Source: Rhodoferax sp. (lineage in GTDB: Bacteria > Pseudomonadota > Gammaproteobacteria > Burkholderiales > Burkholderiaceae_C). From it: DNA of 64,000 bases. The stretch covers positions 496,001 to 560,000 of the forward strand of contig NZ_JABBPD010000008.1 of NCBI RefSeq assembly GCF_012927445.1, in the 5' to 3' direction. The translations under genes were made by a program, and so were the position numbers. Of this stretch, positions 1 through 10,000 are shown one piece after another. The notes below the pieces were generated by a model that was given only the letters and a program-made list of their open reading frames with translations, was not told the DNA's origin and did no database searches. Each line of letters begins with the position of its first letter. Position 1 is the first letter of the stretch.

Positions 1-88
1 CGGCGTCAGTGAGCATAGCCAGGATGCCTTCGACTTGCCCCATGCGCGCTGTGATGGTGTCAATTTTTGTTAAATTTGCTGTAGTCAT
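1..88 (-). CDS. Partial small protein of the integrated element, function unknown
   Basis: An open frame reads leftward from an ATG at 88 and runs off the window edge without a stop. The 29 visible residues begin MTTANLTKIDTITARMGQVE. The upstream AGAGAA is a weak ribosome binding site. It lies just downstream of the integrase in the same direction, as small cargo or excision genes of integrative elements often do. I do not recognise the family, and with so little sequence the frame could be spurious. Confidence 0.4.
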   Translation of the reverse strand, partial: MTTANLTKIDTITARMGQVEGILAMLTDA

Positions 89-131
89 GATGAAAGTTCT
101 CTTTTCTGATTGATTAGACGGGCAGGGCGCT

Positions 132-1217
132 CTAATCGCCTTGTCCGTCGCCTATTTGCTCTGCTTGAACCAGCGCAGAGCTTGCTGTTTTCTTAATGGC
201 GGCGTGCACGTCGCCGGCTGTGATTTTGGTGTACCTGCGCAACATGGCCCAGGTTTTGTGCCCGGTCAGCAGGGCCACCTGCGGTATGTCCAGCCCCATG
301 CGGAAAAACGATGCAGTGGCCCGGTGCCGCAGGTCATGGAAGTGCAGGTCGAGAATCGGCGGCTCTACCTTTTGACAGCTACGGGTAAACGCCGCCGACA
401 GAGAACTGCTGTTGTACGGGAACATGAAACCCGAATCCCGATCCTTAATTAGTGGCTCCACGATGGACCATGCGGCGGGCAGCAGCGGGACAGTCTGGTT
501 GTTGCCTTGCTTGTTTTTTGGGTCTTTGCGGTCACGTATGACGATGCTCTTTTCCTCGCGGTCCAGATCACTAATATCCAGCCGGCAAATTTCCCCTTGA
601 CGCATACCCGTCGCCAAGGCAAAACGGCAGATCAGTTCCATAGGCGTCTTTTGCCAAGGGTTCGTTGCCCAGTGCAGGTACAGGCGGTCTAGTTCGTCGT
701 CGGTTGGCTCCCGGCTGCGTTCTTTGGATCGTGTGTCCAAACCACGATGCGTCAGGCTGGCGCGGGCCTCAAGGGCCAGCCGGTCGGGCAAGTCCAGGTG
801 CCGGGCGTGCTTGCCCCATTTCAGGACGGCACTCAGAAAGCTCAGATCACCCGCAATGGTGACTCCACCAGCACCAGCGTCTTGGCGGCGATCTATGAAG
901 TCGCGCAGGGTTACGGCATTCAGGCTGGCCAACTTCACCTTGCCCAGATCACGCTTGAGCATGGCTAGTGTCGCCGCCTTAGTCAGTCCGGGGGTCTTGG
1001 TGAATGTCTCGGTGTACTTGTCGATCAGGTCGCCCAGCGTGGACGACTTCGGAACCGGCGCAAAGCCGCCAGCAGCCACATGGTTGGCCTGCGCTTCAAT
1101 CGCCGTCGCCCAGGTCTTTGCTTCGCTCTTGAGTTGGAACGTGGCAGCACGATACAGGCCAGCTTTGCGAACCTGAACTCTCCATTTTCCGGAGGGTAAC
1201 TGCGAGAATGTAGCCAT
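132..1217 (-). CDS. Tyrosine recombinase / phage-type integrase (dusA-associated)
   Basis: Site-specific integrase of about 361 residues. The N-terminal part (about 1-55) resembles an arm-binding domain, 60-150 is a SAM-like core-binding domain, and 170-345 is the catalytic domain. The tyrosine recombinase residues are visible: Arg206 in ATGMRQGEI, His294 and Arg297 in HDLRH, His320 in LLTGHKTW and the nucleophile Tyr329 in RRYTKI. I start at the ATG at 1217 (MATFSQLPSGKW) because the typical integrase N-terminus begins there; the open frame continues to 1307 but that part has no family-like sequence. The gene points away from the 5' end of dusA. This is the arrangement of genomic islands and prophages that integrate into dusA, so the element presumably extends left beyond the window. 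Confidence 0.93.
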   Translation of the reverse strand: MATFSQLPSGKWRVQVRKAGLYRAATFQLKSEAKTWATAIEAQANHVAAGGFAPVPKSSTLGDLIDKYTETFTKTPGLTKAATLAMLKRDLGKVKLASLNAVTLRDFIDRRQDAGAGGVTIAGDLSFLSAVLKWGKHARHLDLPDRLALEARASLTHRGLDTRSKERSREPTDDELDRLYLHWATNPWQKTPMELICRFALATGMRQGEICRLDISDLDREEKSIVIRDRKDPKNKQGNNQTVPLLPAAWSIVEPLIKDRDSGFMFPYNSSSLSAAFTRSCQKVEPPILDLHFHDLRHRATASFFRMGLDIPQVALLTGHKTWAMLRRYTKITAGDVHAAIKKTASSALVQAEQIGDGQGD

Positions 1218-1219
1218 CG

Positions 1220-1310
1220 TGTGCAATCCGTGTGTGTGCTTTGATGTACGGATTATTACCCCAATTACCCCGCCATGTGCACTTCGTGTGCACAAAGTCT
1301 TGCACATGGC
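1220..1310. promoter_or_regulatory. Inverted repeats in the int-dusA intergenic region
   Basis: A perfect 10-bp inverted repeat, GCCATGTGCA at 1272-1281 and TGCACATGGC at 1301-1310, encloses a second one (TGTGCAC / GTGCACA, about 1276-1294). TGTGCA also occurs at 1220-1225, and ATTACCCC is directly repeated at about 1254-1270. The cluster covers the likely int promoter. It could hold integrase arm sites, an excisionase or repressor operator, or att-flanking sequence. The repeats are seen directly; the function is inferred. Confidence 0.5.
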
Positions 1311-1330
1311 CCCTAAAGTGAATTTGTAAA

Positions 1331-1430
1331 GTGGAAAATATCCAATTAAATCAACGGTCTAGCAGGTGGAGATTAAGTGTCGCCCCGATGATGGACTGGA
1401 GTGATCGAAATTGTCGTTATTTCCATCGGC
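1331..1430. other. Probable att junction inside the 5' end of dusA
   Basis: The integrase lies immediately upstream, and base composition changes from A/T-rich to GC-rich at roughly 1390-1430 within dusA. Integration into the 5' end of dusA is an established behaviour of one integrase family. The other att copy is outside the window, so the core cannot be delimited here. Confidence 0.55.
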
Positions 1431-2356
1431 TGCTCACGCGCCACGCGCTGCTTTACACCGAGATGGTGACGACGGGTGCCCTGGTGCATGGCGATGTGCC
1501 GCGCCATCTGCGTTACAACGTGGAAGAGCATCCGATAGCGCTCCAGTTGGGTGGCAGTGAGCCGGCCGATCTGGCGCATTGCGCCAAGCTGGGTGAACAG
1601 TGGGGCTATGACGAGATCAACCTGAACTGCGGTTGCCCGAGCGAGCGGGTGCAGCGCGGCGCGTTTGGCGCCTGCTTGATGAACGAACCGCAACTGGTGG
1701 CTGATTGCGTCAAGGCGATGGTGGACGTGGTGCAGGTGCCCGTCACCGTCAAGCACCGCATTGGCATCGACAAGATGGAAAGCTACGACTTTGTCCGTGA
1801 CTTTGTCGGCGCCGTCAGCGAAGCCGGGTGCCCGACGTTCATTGTTCATGCCCGCAATGCCTGGCTCAAGGGCCTGAGCCCCAAAGAGAACCGCGAAGTT
1901 CCTCCGTTGCGCTATGAACTGGCGTATCGGCTGAAAAAAGATTTTCCACAGCTCACCATCGTCGTCAACGGCGGGATCACCACCAACGAGCAAGTGGCCG
2001 AGCATCTGGCCCACCTGGACGGCGCGATGCTGGGGCGCGAGGCGTATCACAACCCCTGGTGGCTCGCCTCCTGGGATGCGGCGTTTTATGATGCCGATCG
2101 CCCTGATCCGGTCGAGGCGCTGACGCGTGAGCGGGTCGAAGAACAGATGTGCGACTACATGACGCGTGAAGCCGCCGAACACGGCACACCCTGGCCCACC
2201 ATCGCCCGCCACATGCTGGGTCTGCGCCATGGCTTGCCGGGTTCACGTCGCTGGCGTCAGGTATGGAGTGATCACAAACTCAAAGCGTTAGCGCCGCACC
2301 AGGTCATGGCGCTGGCCCATGGCGGCGCAACGGATGAAATTGCCTCCAATATATAA
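1331..2356 (+). CDS. dusA: tRNA-dihydrouridine(20/20a) synthase DusA
   Basis: FMN-dependent reductase that converts uridine to dihydrouridine at positions 20/20a of the tRNA D-loop. The 341-residue protein has the Dus TIM barrel: SVAPMMDWSDRNCR near residues 16-29, the catalytic cysteine Cys102 in the NCGCPSERV segment, KHRIGID near 140, and the VNGGI phosphate-binding loop. The start is a GTG at 1331 with no strong Shine-Dalgarno. The first ~30 codons are A/T-rich and use A/T third positions (for example wobble choices in RNCRYFHR), whereas the sequence is GC-rich from about 1430 onward. This fits an integrase using the 5' end of dusA as its attachment site, with the element rebuilding the start of the gene. 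Confidence 0.95.
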   Translation: MENIQLNQRSSRWRLSVAPMMDWSDRNCRYFHRLLTRHALLYTEMVTTGALVHGDVPRHLRYNVEEHPIALQLGGSEPADLAHCAKLGEQWGYDEINLNCGCPSERVQRGAFGACLMNEPQLVADCVKAMVDVVQVPVTVKHRIGIDKMESYDFVRDFVGAVSEAGCPTFIVHARNAWLKGLSPKENREVPPLRYELAYRLKKDFPQLTIVVNGGITTNEQVAEHLAHLDGAMLGREAYHNPWWLASWDAAFYDADRPDPVEALTRERVEEQMCDYMTREAAEHGTPWPTIARHMLGLRHGLPGSRRWRQVWSDHKLKALAPHQVMALAHGGATDEIASNI

Positions 2357-2357
2357 G

Positions 2358-2411
2358 AAATAAGCCTCTAGCCCCCGTTGATACTACGCAAGTAGCTATT
2401 AAATATATAGC
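2358..2411 (+). repeat. Comamonadaceae-type interspersed repeat, copy 1 (intergenic)
   Basis: This copy carries the 5' block CCTCTAGCCCCCGT, a short variable spacer, then ACGCAAGTAGCTATTAAA and a decayed end. It begins two bases after the dusA stop and is the only clear copy outside a gene. Confidence 0.85.
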
Positions 2412-2576
2412 GTATTGATGCATGCCGTTATAGGGTGTTGAGGCACGCAAGGCCAGCGCGCATCGCCCGGTTGTGCGCGCAGGTCGCCCCCCGCTTTGAT
2501 TTTTCTCACTTGGCAATCGGTCGTCCCTGAATCTAATCAGGCGATCTGAATGGTGTTGAGTGGGAGCAAGATCAAA

Positions 2577-5444
2577 ATGGAAAGCGCGGACATTAAAGTC
2601 ATCCTCTTGATGCGAGGCAACGTCGGCAAGGAGGTTGCCGACCTGAAGAAAGCATTACGAAAAACCCTGGGCAAAGACGCGTTGGCTTATCCCGGGCTGT
2701 CGGCGGATGATGAGTTCGATGCCGACACCGAGACCGCTTTGCGCGCCTGGCAGTCCCGCGTGGGACTGGTGGCAGACGGCATTGCCGGGCCGCGCACCTT
2801 GTGCGCGCTGGGCATGTCGTCACCGGCAGAATTGGCCGTCAGCATGGAGCTTGGTTTGGTGAGCAAGTTGTTTCCCTTCACCAAGACGTCCAACATTGCA
2901 AAGCATCTGCCTTACGTCAGCGCCGCCTTGGCCGCTTTTGGGCTGACCGACGCCAACATGATCAGCGTCGCGCTGGCCACCATACGCGCCGAGACCGAGG
3001 GCTTCGTGCCCATTGCCGAATTGCCCTCGCATTTCAATACGCTGCCCGGTCAAGCCGCCTTCAGCGCCTACGAATACAAGCTGGGCAACCAGAAGTCGGG
3101 CGATGGGGCGCGCTATCGCGGGCGCGGTTACGTGCAATTGACCGGCCGCGAGAACTACCAAAAATTCGGTGAGGTGCTCGACATTCCATTGGTCGAGAAC
3201 CCGGACAGTGCCTGCGCCCCGGAAGTCGCCGCCTGCCTGCTGGCCGCCTGTCTCGATGCCAACCGGGAAAAGTTGGCCAAGTCCTTGGACAAGGATGACC
3301 TGAAGGCGGCTCGTAAAGTGGTGAATGGCGGCAGTTACGGTCTGGACCGGTTTTCCAACACCTATCAAATGGCGCAGAAAGCTTGGGCGGTCGCCGCACG
3401 CCCCCTCGTCGGGGCGGTGGCCAAGACGGCAGCCCCCATCGCGGCGCGCCGGGCCAGCCTCAATGTCACGCCTGATCTGACCGATCTGCGCGATCGGCCC
3501 TACCTACCGCAGCCACTCTCGCTGCCGCAGGTCTTTCCGGCGGAAAGCGATATCAAGCACTTGATGGCGGCCTATACCCATGCCGGACTTATTCTGGACC
3601 AGGGGCAAGAAGGGGCCTGCACCGGTTTCGGCCTGGCCTGCGTCATCAACTACCTGCGCTGGCGATCGGCCGACATGCCGAAAAAACTCGAGTCGGTCAG
3701 CCCGCGCATGCTGTATCACTTCGCCCGGCGTTTTGATGAATACGAGGGCGAGAACTATGACGGTTCCAGCTGCCGCGGGGCGCTCAAGGGCTGGTATCAC
3801 AACGGTGTTTGCCTTGAGTCGAGCTGGACTTATGCGGCCGGGGACAACAGCCTGCCGAAATCGGGCTGGGATCGCGACGCCATCGAACAGACGCTGGGGG
3901 TGTACTACCGAATAGACCCTCAAGCCATCACCGACTTGCAGGCGGCGATTCGGGACGTCGGCGCGATCTACGTGTCGTCCTATACCCACCCGGGTTGGGA
4001 TACGGTCAAAACCAGCGCCAAGCCGCCGACCTCCCATGCCAATTTGCCGGTGATCGCCTTCAATGGCAAGCCGTCGCGCAGTGGCGGCCATTCGTTTGCG
4101 TTGATGGGGTTCAACCGGGTCGGCTTTGTCATTCAGAATTCCTGGGGTGACAAATGGGGCTCGGGTGGTTTTGCCGTCATCAGTTATGCCGATTGGCTGG
4201 CTCATGCCATGGATGTCTGGGTCGCCGCGACCGGCGTGCCGGGGGTCGTGTCAGGTCGTCTCGCCGCAGGCGGCAAGGCCGCGGAAGGCGCGGCAACGGC
4301 GGCGGCCCATGCCAACTGGTGGGACGCAGGAACCGCCTATCAGCACAGTATCGTGCTGGGTAACAACGGTCGGGTCACTCGTTTTGAACCGTTGGACGGG
4401 GTCACTCGCACCTTGCAAAATCAGGCCTGTGTGATGCCGGACACCTGGTTCCGGCAGAGTCCGCACGAGAAAAAACGCTTGGTGATCTATGCCCACGGTG
4501 GCCTCAACAGTGAAAGCGATGCGATTGGGCGCGCCCAGGCCATGGGGCGCTATTTCCTCGGAAACGGCTGTTACCCGCTGTTCCTGGTGTGGAAAAGCGG
4601 CCTGCTTGAATCGCTGGGCGACATTCTGGAAGACAAAACCAGCCCCGCTGCTGCGGGCCGGGCCGGCGGCATTGGCGGCTGGGTCACCGACAAGATCACC
4701 GATCCCTTGATTGAGAAAACCATCGGCCAACCGTTTGCCCGCCCGCTCTGGAGCGAAATGAAGGAAAACGCCGAACTGGCGGCCCAGAGCGGCCGGGGTG
4801 GCGATCTGCTGACGGATGCACTCCATTCACTGACCAGCAGCTGGGGCGATCAATTCGAATTGCACCTCATGGGGCATTCTGCCGGCGCCATCGTTTTGGG
4901 GCGCTTGCTGGGCAACCTGGCGCAGAAAGGGCTGAGCGGTCACGTCAAGTCCGTTCATTTGTACGCCCCGGCTTGCACGGTCGCTTTTGCCAACTTGCAC
5001 TATGCAACACAAGCCGAGATCATGAACAAGCTCCATCTGGACATCCTGGCGGATCAGCGTGAGCAGGATGACAACGTCGCCTATGTCTACCAAAAATCCT
5101 TGCTCTATTTTGTTTCCAATGCGCTGGAGGCCGATTTGCGCATGCCGATTCTTGGCTTGGAGAATGTCTTCAATCCCAAGTATGCCGGCTGGGACGGTTC
5201 GCCAAGCAGTGCCGAAGCCCTCGCCAACTGGCGCAATGCGGCAGACCTCTGCAAGCTGCAAAGTCGCCTGACCGTTCACCACGAAGAGAAAATAGTCACC
5301 CGCCGCGCCAACGGTTTGCCAGAAAGGACCGAAAGCGCCTCTCATGGTGGCTTTGACAACAATGTAGAAATCATCAGTAAAACGCTGGAGCGGATCACCG
5401 GCGCGGCACTTGAATTGCCGGTGGACGATCTGGTGGGGTTCTAG
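2577..5444 (+). CDS. Four-domain cell-wall hydrolase / papain-like protease / alpha-beta hydrolase protein
   Basis: A 955-residue protein that combines several enzymes. Residues about 5-95 form a PG_binding_1-like peptidoglycan-binding domain (WQSRVGLVADGIAGPRT). About 100-275 is a GH19 chitinase/lysozyme-like domain with candidate catalytic acids Glu139/Glu141 (IRAETEG) and the GRGYVQLTGRENY signature. About 325-570 is a C1A papain-like protease with Cys348 (QEGACTGF), His505 (GGHSFAL) and Asn521 (IQNSWG). About 640-950 is an alpha/beta hydrolase with the YAHGG oxyanion segment, Ser768 in GHSAG and a late His in SHGGFDN. The start is the ATG at 2577, preceded by GGGAGC; an upstream ATG at 2550 lacks a good site. 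No signal peptide is visible, so export would need a dedicated route or lysis. Its stop overlaps the alternative GTG start of the next gene. The domain calls are firm; the role (effector, antibacterial enzyme or wall remodelling) is unknown. Confidence 0.85.
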   Translation: MESADIKVILLMRGNVGKEVADLKKALRKTLGKDALAYPGLSADDEFDADTETALRAWQSRVGLVADGIAGPRTLCALGMSSPAELAVSMELGLVSKLFPFTKTSNIAKHLPYVSAALAAFGLTDANMISVALATIRAETEGFVPIAELPSHFNTLPGQAAFSAYEYKLGNQKSGDGARYRGRGYVQLTGRENYQKFGEVLDIPLVENPDSACAPEVAACLLAACLDANREKLAKSLDKDDLKAARKVVNGGSYGLDRFSNTYQMAQKAWAVAARPLVGAVAKTAAPIAARRASLNVTPDLTDLRDRPYLPQPLSLPQVFPAESDIKHLMAAYTHAGLILDQGQEGACTGFGLACVINYLRWRSADMPKKLESVSPRMLYHFARRFDEYEGENYDGSSCRGALKGWYHNGVCLESSWTYAAGDNSLPKSGWDRDAIEQTLGVYYRIDPQAITDLQAAIRDVGAIYVSSYTHPGWDTVKTSAKPPTSHANLPVIAFNGKPSRSGGHSFALMGFNRVGFVIQNSWGDKWGSGGFAVISYADWLAHAMDVWVAATGVPGVVSGRLAAGGKAAEGAATAAAHANWWDAGTAYQHSIVLGNNGRVTRFEPLDGVTRTLQNQACVMPDTWFRQSPHEKKRLVIYAHGGLNSESDAIGRAQAMGRYFLGNGCYPLFLVWKSGLLESLGDILEDKTSPAAAGRAGGIGGWVTDKITDPLIEKTIGQPFARPLWSEMKENAELAAQSGRGGDLLTDALHSLTSSWGDQFELHLMGHSAGAIVLGRLLGNLAQKGLSGHVKSVHLYAPACTVAFANLHYATQAEIMNKLHLDILADQREQDDNVAYVYQKSLLYFVSNALEADLRMPILGLENVFNPKYAGWDGSPSSAEALANWRNAADLCKLQSRLTVHHEEKIVTRRANGLPERTESASHGGFDNNVEIISKTLERITGAALELPVDDLVGF

Positions 5445-5467
5445 TGGCTAAACAGGGCGGACCGGAC

Positions 5468-6886
5468 ATGGTTTGCTTGCTTGATCTCAGTCGCAGGGCC
5501 CAAATCTTGACTGCCTTGTGGCTGCTTGTGCTGGGGCTTGCCTCGGGCGTGTCGGGCGTGTCGGCTCAGCCGCTGCCGACGGCCGACCTTGACCGGGTGA
5601 AGGCCGGGCAGTTCGCGGCAGTGATGTTTCAGCTCAAGACCAGCATCAATGGCAAAGTTGTATCGCCTCGGGACACCGGGGATAGCAACAGGTCCACGCG
5701 CCTGTACCTTGCCAATTTAAGCGAGCGCAATCCGCCGCGGTTGATTTCAGCCAGTTTTCCCTCTAAAGCGGCTGCGGCTGAAGGCTGGCGCCAGCTTCTA
5801 TTGCCACCAGGCACCTACTACCTGCTGGTTCTGCCACCTGGGCTGGATCAGAACCCCCCTGCAGTCGCTTTTCATGCGCCCAGTGCCAGGTTCGGTCGTC
5901 TGACACAGTACAAGTTTGAGCCGGCTCGGGGTGGCTTTTGGTCTCTGGAACTGCGGGCCTATGTGCTCGCCAGCGCATCGCCGCCTGACGACTTTCGCGA
6001 ACTGCCCGGCTTCTGGTTTCAAGTGCCGAACAGCACACTGGTCGTTTATCTCGGCACACTGTCCACGGCATGTACCGACGGCCGTGGCCTGTTCGGCAGT
6101 CTGATCGACGCTTGTTCCGATTTTTCAGTCTCGCTTGATCAGGACGCCGCGCAGCGCGTCTCGGCGCTTGCCATGCCAGGGACGGGTCCAGTGCAGACGG
6201 AGCAGATGGCCTTGTACGGAAAAGCAAGAGACGGCCTGCCTCTTCGGGAGCGCGGCACGGTCAAAGTGCTCATGCAGCCACCGGCGACGCTCGCCGCGGC
6301 CTTTACAGGGGCCAAGATTGCGTCGTCGGACGTGCTTCAAGGTGCCAGCCGGGAGATCGCCGTTTACAACCTGCTGGCGATCGCGAGTGAGGCTGCCGTC
6401 CGTGCCGCGGCCCAGCGAAAGGCCGAGCAACAGGTCGCGCAAGTGCAGCCCTGCATGGCGCAGCTGTCCGGTGCGCTGTCCGCCATCGACTACACCTCTC
6501 AATTCACCGATGCGCTCGCGCAAGCTGTCCGTCTTGGCGACAGCGGGCCCACGCCTTTGCAACTGACGATCAGCGCACCGACCCTTCAACTGAGGGAAAG
6601 CAGTCGGCCGCACTACCTCGCCCTGGAACTTGGTTTGCAGCTTCGTCTTGAAAACCTGGATAGCAAGCGCACCGTCTACGAAAGCCTGCTTCTGTATGCC
6701 GAGGGTTTTCCGGTGCAAAACCCGCTGGACAAGCGCGCTCGTTTGTATGAACGGCTTGTGCCCCAGCGGGCGCAGCCGCGACTCATGGAAGAGTGGTGTG
6801 GTGCAACCGGTGGGGAGCTGCTCAAGGAAGACATTGAAACCGGTTTGAAGCACATCGCTGCGCAAGTGGTAAAGGACTTGGAGTGA
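5468..6886 (+). CDS. Secreted protein of unknown function, paired with the four-domain hydrolase
   Basis: About 472 residues from the ATG at 5468. The N-terminus is a clear signal peptide: basic SRR, then the core ILTALWLLVLGLASG, with a likely cut after SAQ. A GTG at 5444 overlaps the stop of the upstream gene (TAGTG) and is a possible alternative start, so the pair is probably translationally coupled. The first half is beta-rich (LPPGTYYLLVLPPG), and the C-terminal part contains an alanine-rich helix (about 310-340) and a KTLERITG-free helical tail. I do not recognise the family. Its job could be an exported partner, inhibitor or envelope anchor of the neighbouring enzyme; that is inference from the operon only. 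Confidence 0.75.
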   Translation: MVCLLDLSRRAQILTALWLLVLGLASGVSGVSAQPLPTADLDRVKAGQFAAVMFQLKTSINGKVVSPRDTGDSNRSTRLYLANLSERNPPRLISASFPSKAAAAEGWRQLLLPPGTYYLLVLPPGLDQNPPAVAFHAPSARFGRLTQYKFEPARGGFWSLELRAYVLASASPPDDFRELPGFWFQVPNSTLVVYLGTLSTACTDGRGLFGSLIDACSDFSVSLDQDAAQRVSALAMPGTGPVQTEQMALYGKARDGLPLRERGTVKVLMQPPATLAAAFTGAKIASSDVLQGASREIAVYNLLAIASEAAVRAAAQRKAEQQVAQVQPCMAQLSGALSAIDYTSQFTDALAQAVRLGDSGPTPLQLTISAPTLQLRESSRPHYLALELGLQLRLENLDSKRTVYESLLLYAEGFPVQNPLDKRARLYERLVPQRAQPRLMEEWCGATGGELLKEDIETGLKHIAAQVVKDLE

Positions 6887-7014
6887 TGCGTCGTGAGAGC
6901 GTCCCCGGCTGTCGTGTTCGCCAAGGCAGTCAAGTTATCATGGCGGCTTTCTTTGTGGCTTGGCAGGCAGCTCCTGACCCGGTCAAACCTACAGCTTAAG
7001 TAGCCCAGCGATCC

Positions 7015-10000
7015 GTGCGTCTTAATTCAATCAAGTTATCAGGGTTCAAGTCCTTCGCCGAGCCGACCAATTTCATGCTGCCGGGGCAACTGGTGGGGGT
7101 GGTCGGGCCCAATGGCTGCGGCAAATCCAACATCATGGATGCGGTGCGCTGGGTGCTGGGCGAGTCCAAAGCGTCCGAGTTGCGCGGCGAGTCGATGCAG
7201 GACGTCATTTTCAATGGCACCAACACCCGCAAACCGGCCAGTCGCGCCAGTGTCGAGCTGGTATTTGACAACGCCGACCACCGCGCCGGGGGCCAGTGGG
7301 CCACGTTTGGCGAGATTGCCGTCAAGCGGGTGCTGACGCGCGACGGCACCAGCAGCTACTTTATCAACAACTTGCCGGTGCGCCGGCGCGACGTGCAAGA
7401 CGTCTTTTTGGGCACTGGCCTGGGGCCACGGGCCTACGCCATCATTGGTCAGGGCACCATCAGCCGCATTATTGAGTCGAAACCGGAAGAACTGCGCTTG
7501 TTCCTGGAGGAGGCCGCCGGGGTCTCCAAATACAAGGAGCGCCGCCGTGAGACTGAAAACCGCCTGAGCGACACCCGCGAAAACCTGACCCGGGTGGAAG
7601 ATATTTTGCGCGAGCTCAATGCCAACCTGGAAAAGCTGGAAGCGCAGGCCATTGTGGCCAAAAAGTACAACACCCTCACGGCCGATGTCACGCTCAAGCA
7701 GCATCAACTGTGGTTTCTCAAGCGCACCGAGTCAGAAGCAGATCAGGCCAAGGTCAAGGCCGACGCCCAAGGCGCGGTCAATGCGCTGGAGAGCCGGGTG
7801 GCGGATTTGCGCCACATCGAAGCCGAGCTGGAGACGGTGCGCCAGGCCCACTATGCTGCGGGCGATCAGGTGAACCAGGCGCAAGGGTTGCTGTACGAGG
7901 CCAGTACCGAGGTCGGCCGGCTGGAAGCCGAGATCCGTTTTGTGGTGGAAGGCCGCCAGCGGGTTGAGCAGCGCCTGATCACCCTCAAAGAGCAAACCGC
8001 CCAATGGGCCATGCGCCGCGATGACGCGCAGGAAGAAATTGAAAGCCTCTCTGAACTGGCGATGGTCGGCGAAGAAAAAACCGAACTGTTGGCCGCCCAG
8101 GTAGAAGACCAGGCCCAGCAGCTGCCCGATCTGGAAGAGGCCTTGCGCCTGGCGCAAAAAGGCGCCAACGAGCAGCGCGCCAGCGTGGCCCAGGTGCAGC
8201 AGCAGATTCAGGTGCTGGCCGCGGACCAGCGCAGCATCGAGGAGCAATCACGCCAGTTCACCACGCGCCGTGAACGACTCAGTGCGGATCGCAATGCCTT
8301 GGCGGCGCCGGACGAGGCCCGTTTGCTGAATCTGCAAAGTCAGCTGGACCAGGTCCAAGAGACCGCCAGCGTGGCAGAAGGGCGCCTGCATGAACTGCAG
8401 GATGCCGTGCCGCAACTGGATGACAACCGGCGTGCCCAGCAACAAACTGTCAACACCGAATCGGCCCGACAGGCGGATTTGTCGGCGCGCATGGAAGCGC
8501 TTAAGGCCTTGCAGGAAAAGGTCAAGACCGACGGCAAGCTGCAGCCCTGGCTGGCCAAGCACGGGCTGGACAGTTTGCAGGGTTTGTGGAACCGCATCAA
8601 CATCGAACAGGGTTGGGAAAACGCCCTGGAAGGGGCGCTGCGCGAGCGCTTGGGGGCGCTGGAGGTGTCGCGTCTGGAGATGGTGCGGGCTTTTGGCAAC
8701 GATGCCCCGCCGGCCAAGCTCGCCTTTTACAGCCCTCCGCTGGCCGCCTTGCCCGAAAAAGCGGCGTTGCTGCCGCGTCTGTCCGATTTGCTGCGCATCA
8801 ATGATGCGGGGCAAAAGGCGGTGTTGACCGATTGGCTGCAAGGTTGTTTCACAGCGCCCAGTTTTGAAGATGCCCTGGCCAGCCGCGACAAGCTGCAGCC
8901 CGGCGAGACGATCTTTGTAAAAACCGGCCATGCTGTAGGCGCCTACAGCGTGAGCTTTTACGCGCCCGACTCGGAGCAGGCCGGTTTGCTGGCCCGGGCG
9001 CAGGAAATTGAAAACTTGGAGAAGGAGCTTCGGGCGCAGGCCATGATCAGCGATGAATCCCGCTCCGCCCTGGTGCGGGCTGAGGCGGCCTACGCCGATG
9101 CGTCGCAGCGTCTGGTGGCGGTGCGACGGGAAGCGGCCGAGAGTCAAAGTCGGGTCCATGAACTGCAGGTGGAAACCTTGCGGCTGACACAGCTGGCCGA
9201 CCAGGCCCGCCTGCGCAGCGCCCAAATCGCTGGCGATCTGGCCGAGGTCGATGCCCAGTTGAATGACTTACAAGAGCGCCGCGTTACCGCCGAGGGGCGA
9301 TTTGAAGAGCTGGACATGCAGCTGGCCGATACCCAGGAGCGTCACGCCCAACTCGACGAGCGCGTGATGGGCGCTGAGCGTAAGTTGAACGAGTGCCGCG
9401 AGCAGCAGCGCAGCCTGGAGCGTCAATCCCAGGAGGCGGTTTTTTCCATGCGTAGCCTCGACGCGCGCAAGGCTGAGTTGTCGCGTGCTATCGATACTGC
9501 AGCGCAACAGGCCGAGTCCGTAAGGGCTGAAGCCGAACGAGCCCATGAAGAATTGGCACGGCTGAACGATGCCGCGGCACAAGGGGGTCTGCAAAATGCC
9601 TTGTCCAACAAGATGGAGCGCGAGCAGTCACTGGGCGCCAGGCGCAGCGAATACGACGACCTGACCGCCAAGTTGCGCGCCAGCGACGAGCGCCGCCTGC
9701 AGTTGGAACGTGAGTTGGACCCCTTGCGGCAGCGCATCACCGAATTCCAGCTCAAGGAACAGGCCGCGCGGCTGGGTTTTGAGCAATACACCCAGTTGCT
9801 CGAAGACGCGCAGGCTGATCTGGAGGTGGTGGCCAAGTCACTGGCGGACGGCAACGTGCGCTTGACGGGCATGCAGGGCGAGATTGACCGCCTGAACCGT
9901 GACATCACGGCCCTGGGGGCGGTTAACCTGGCCGCGCTGGACGAGCTGGCAGCCGCCAGCGAGCGCAAGAACTTTCTGGATGCGCAAACGGCCGACCTGA

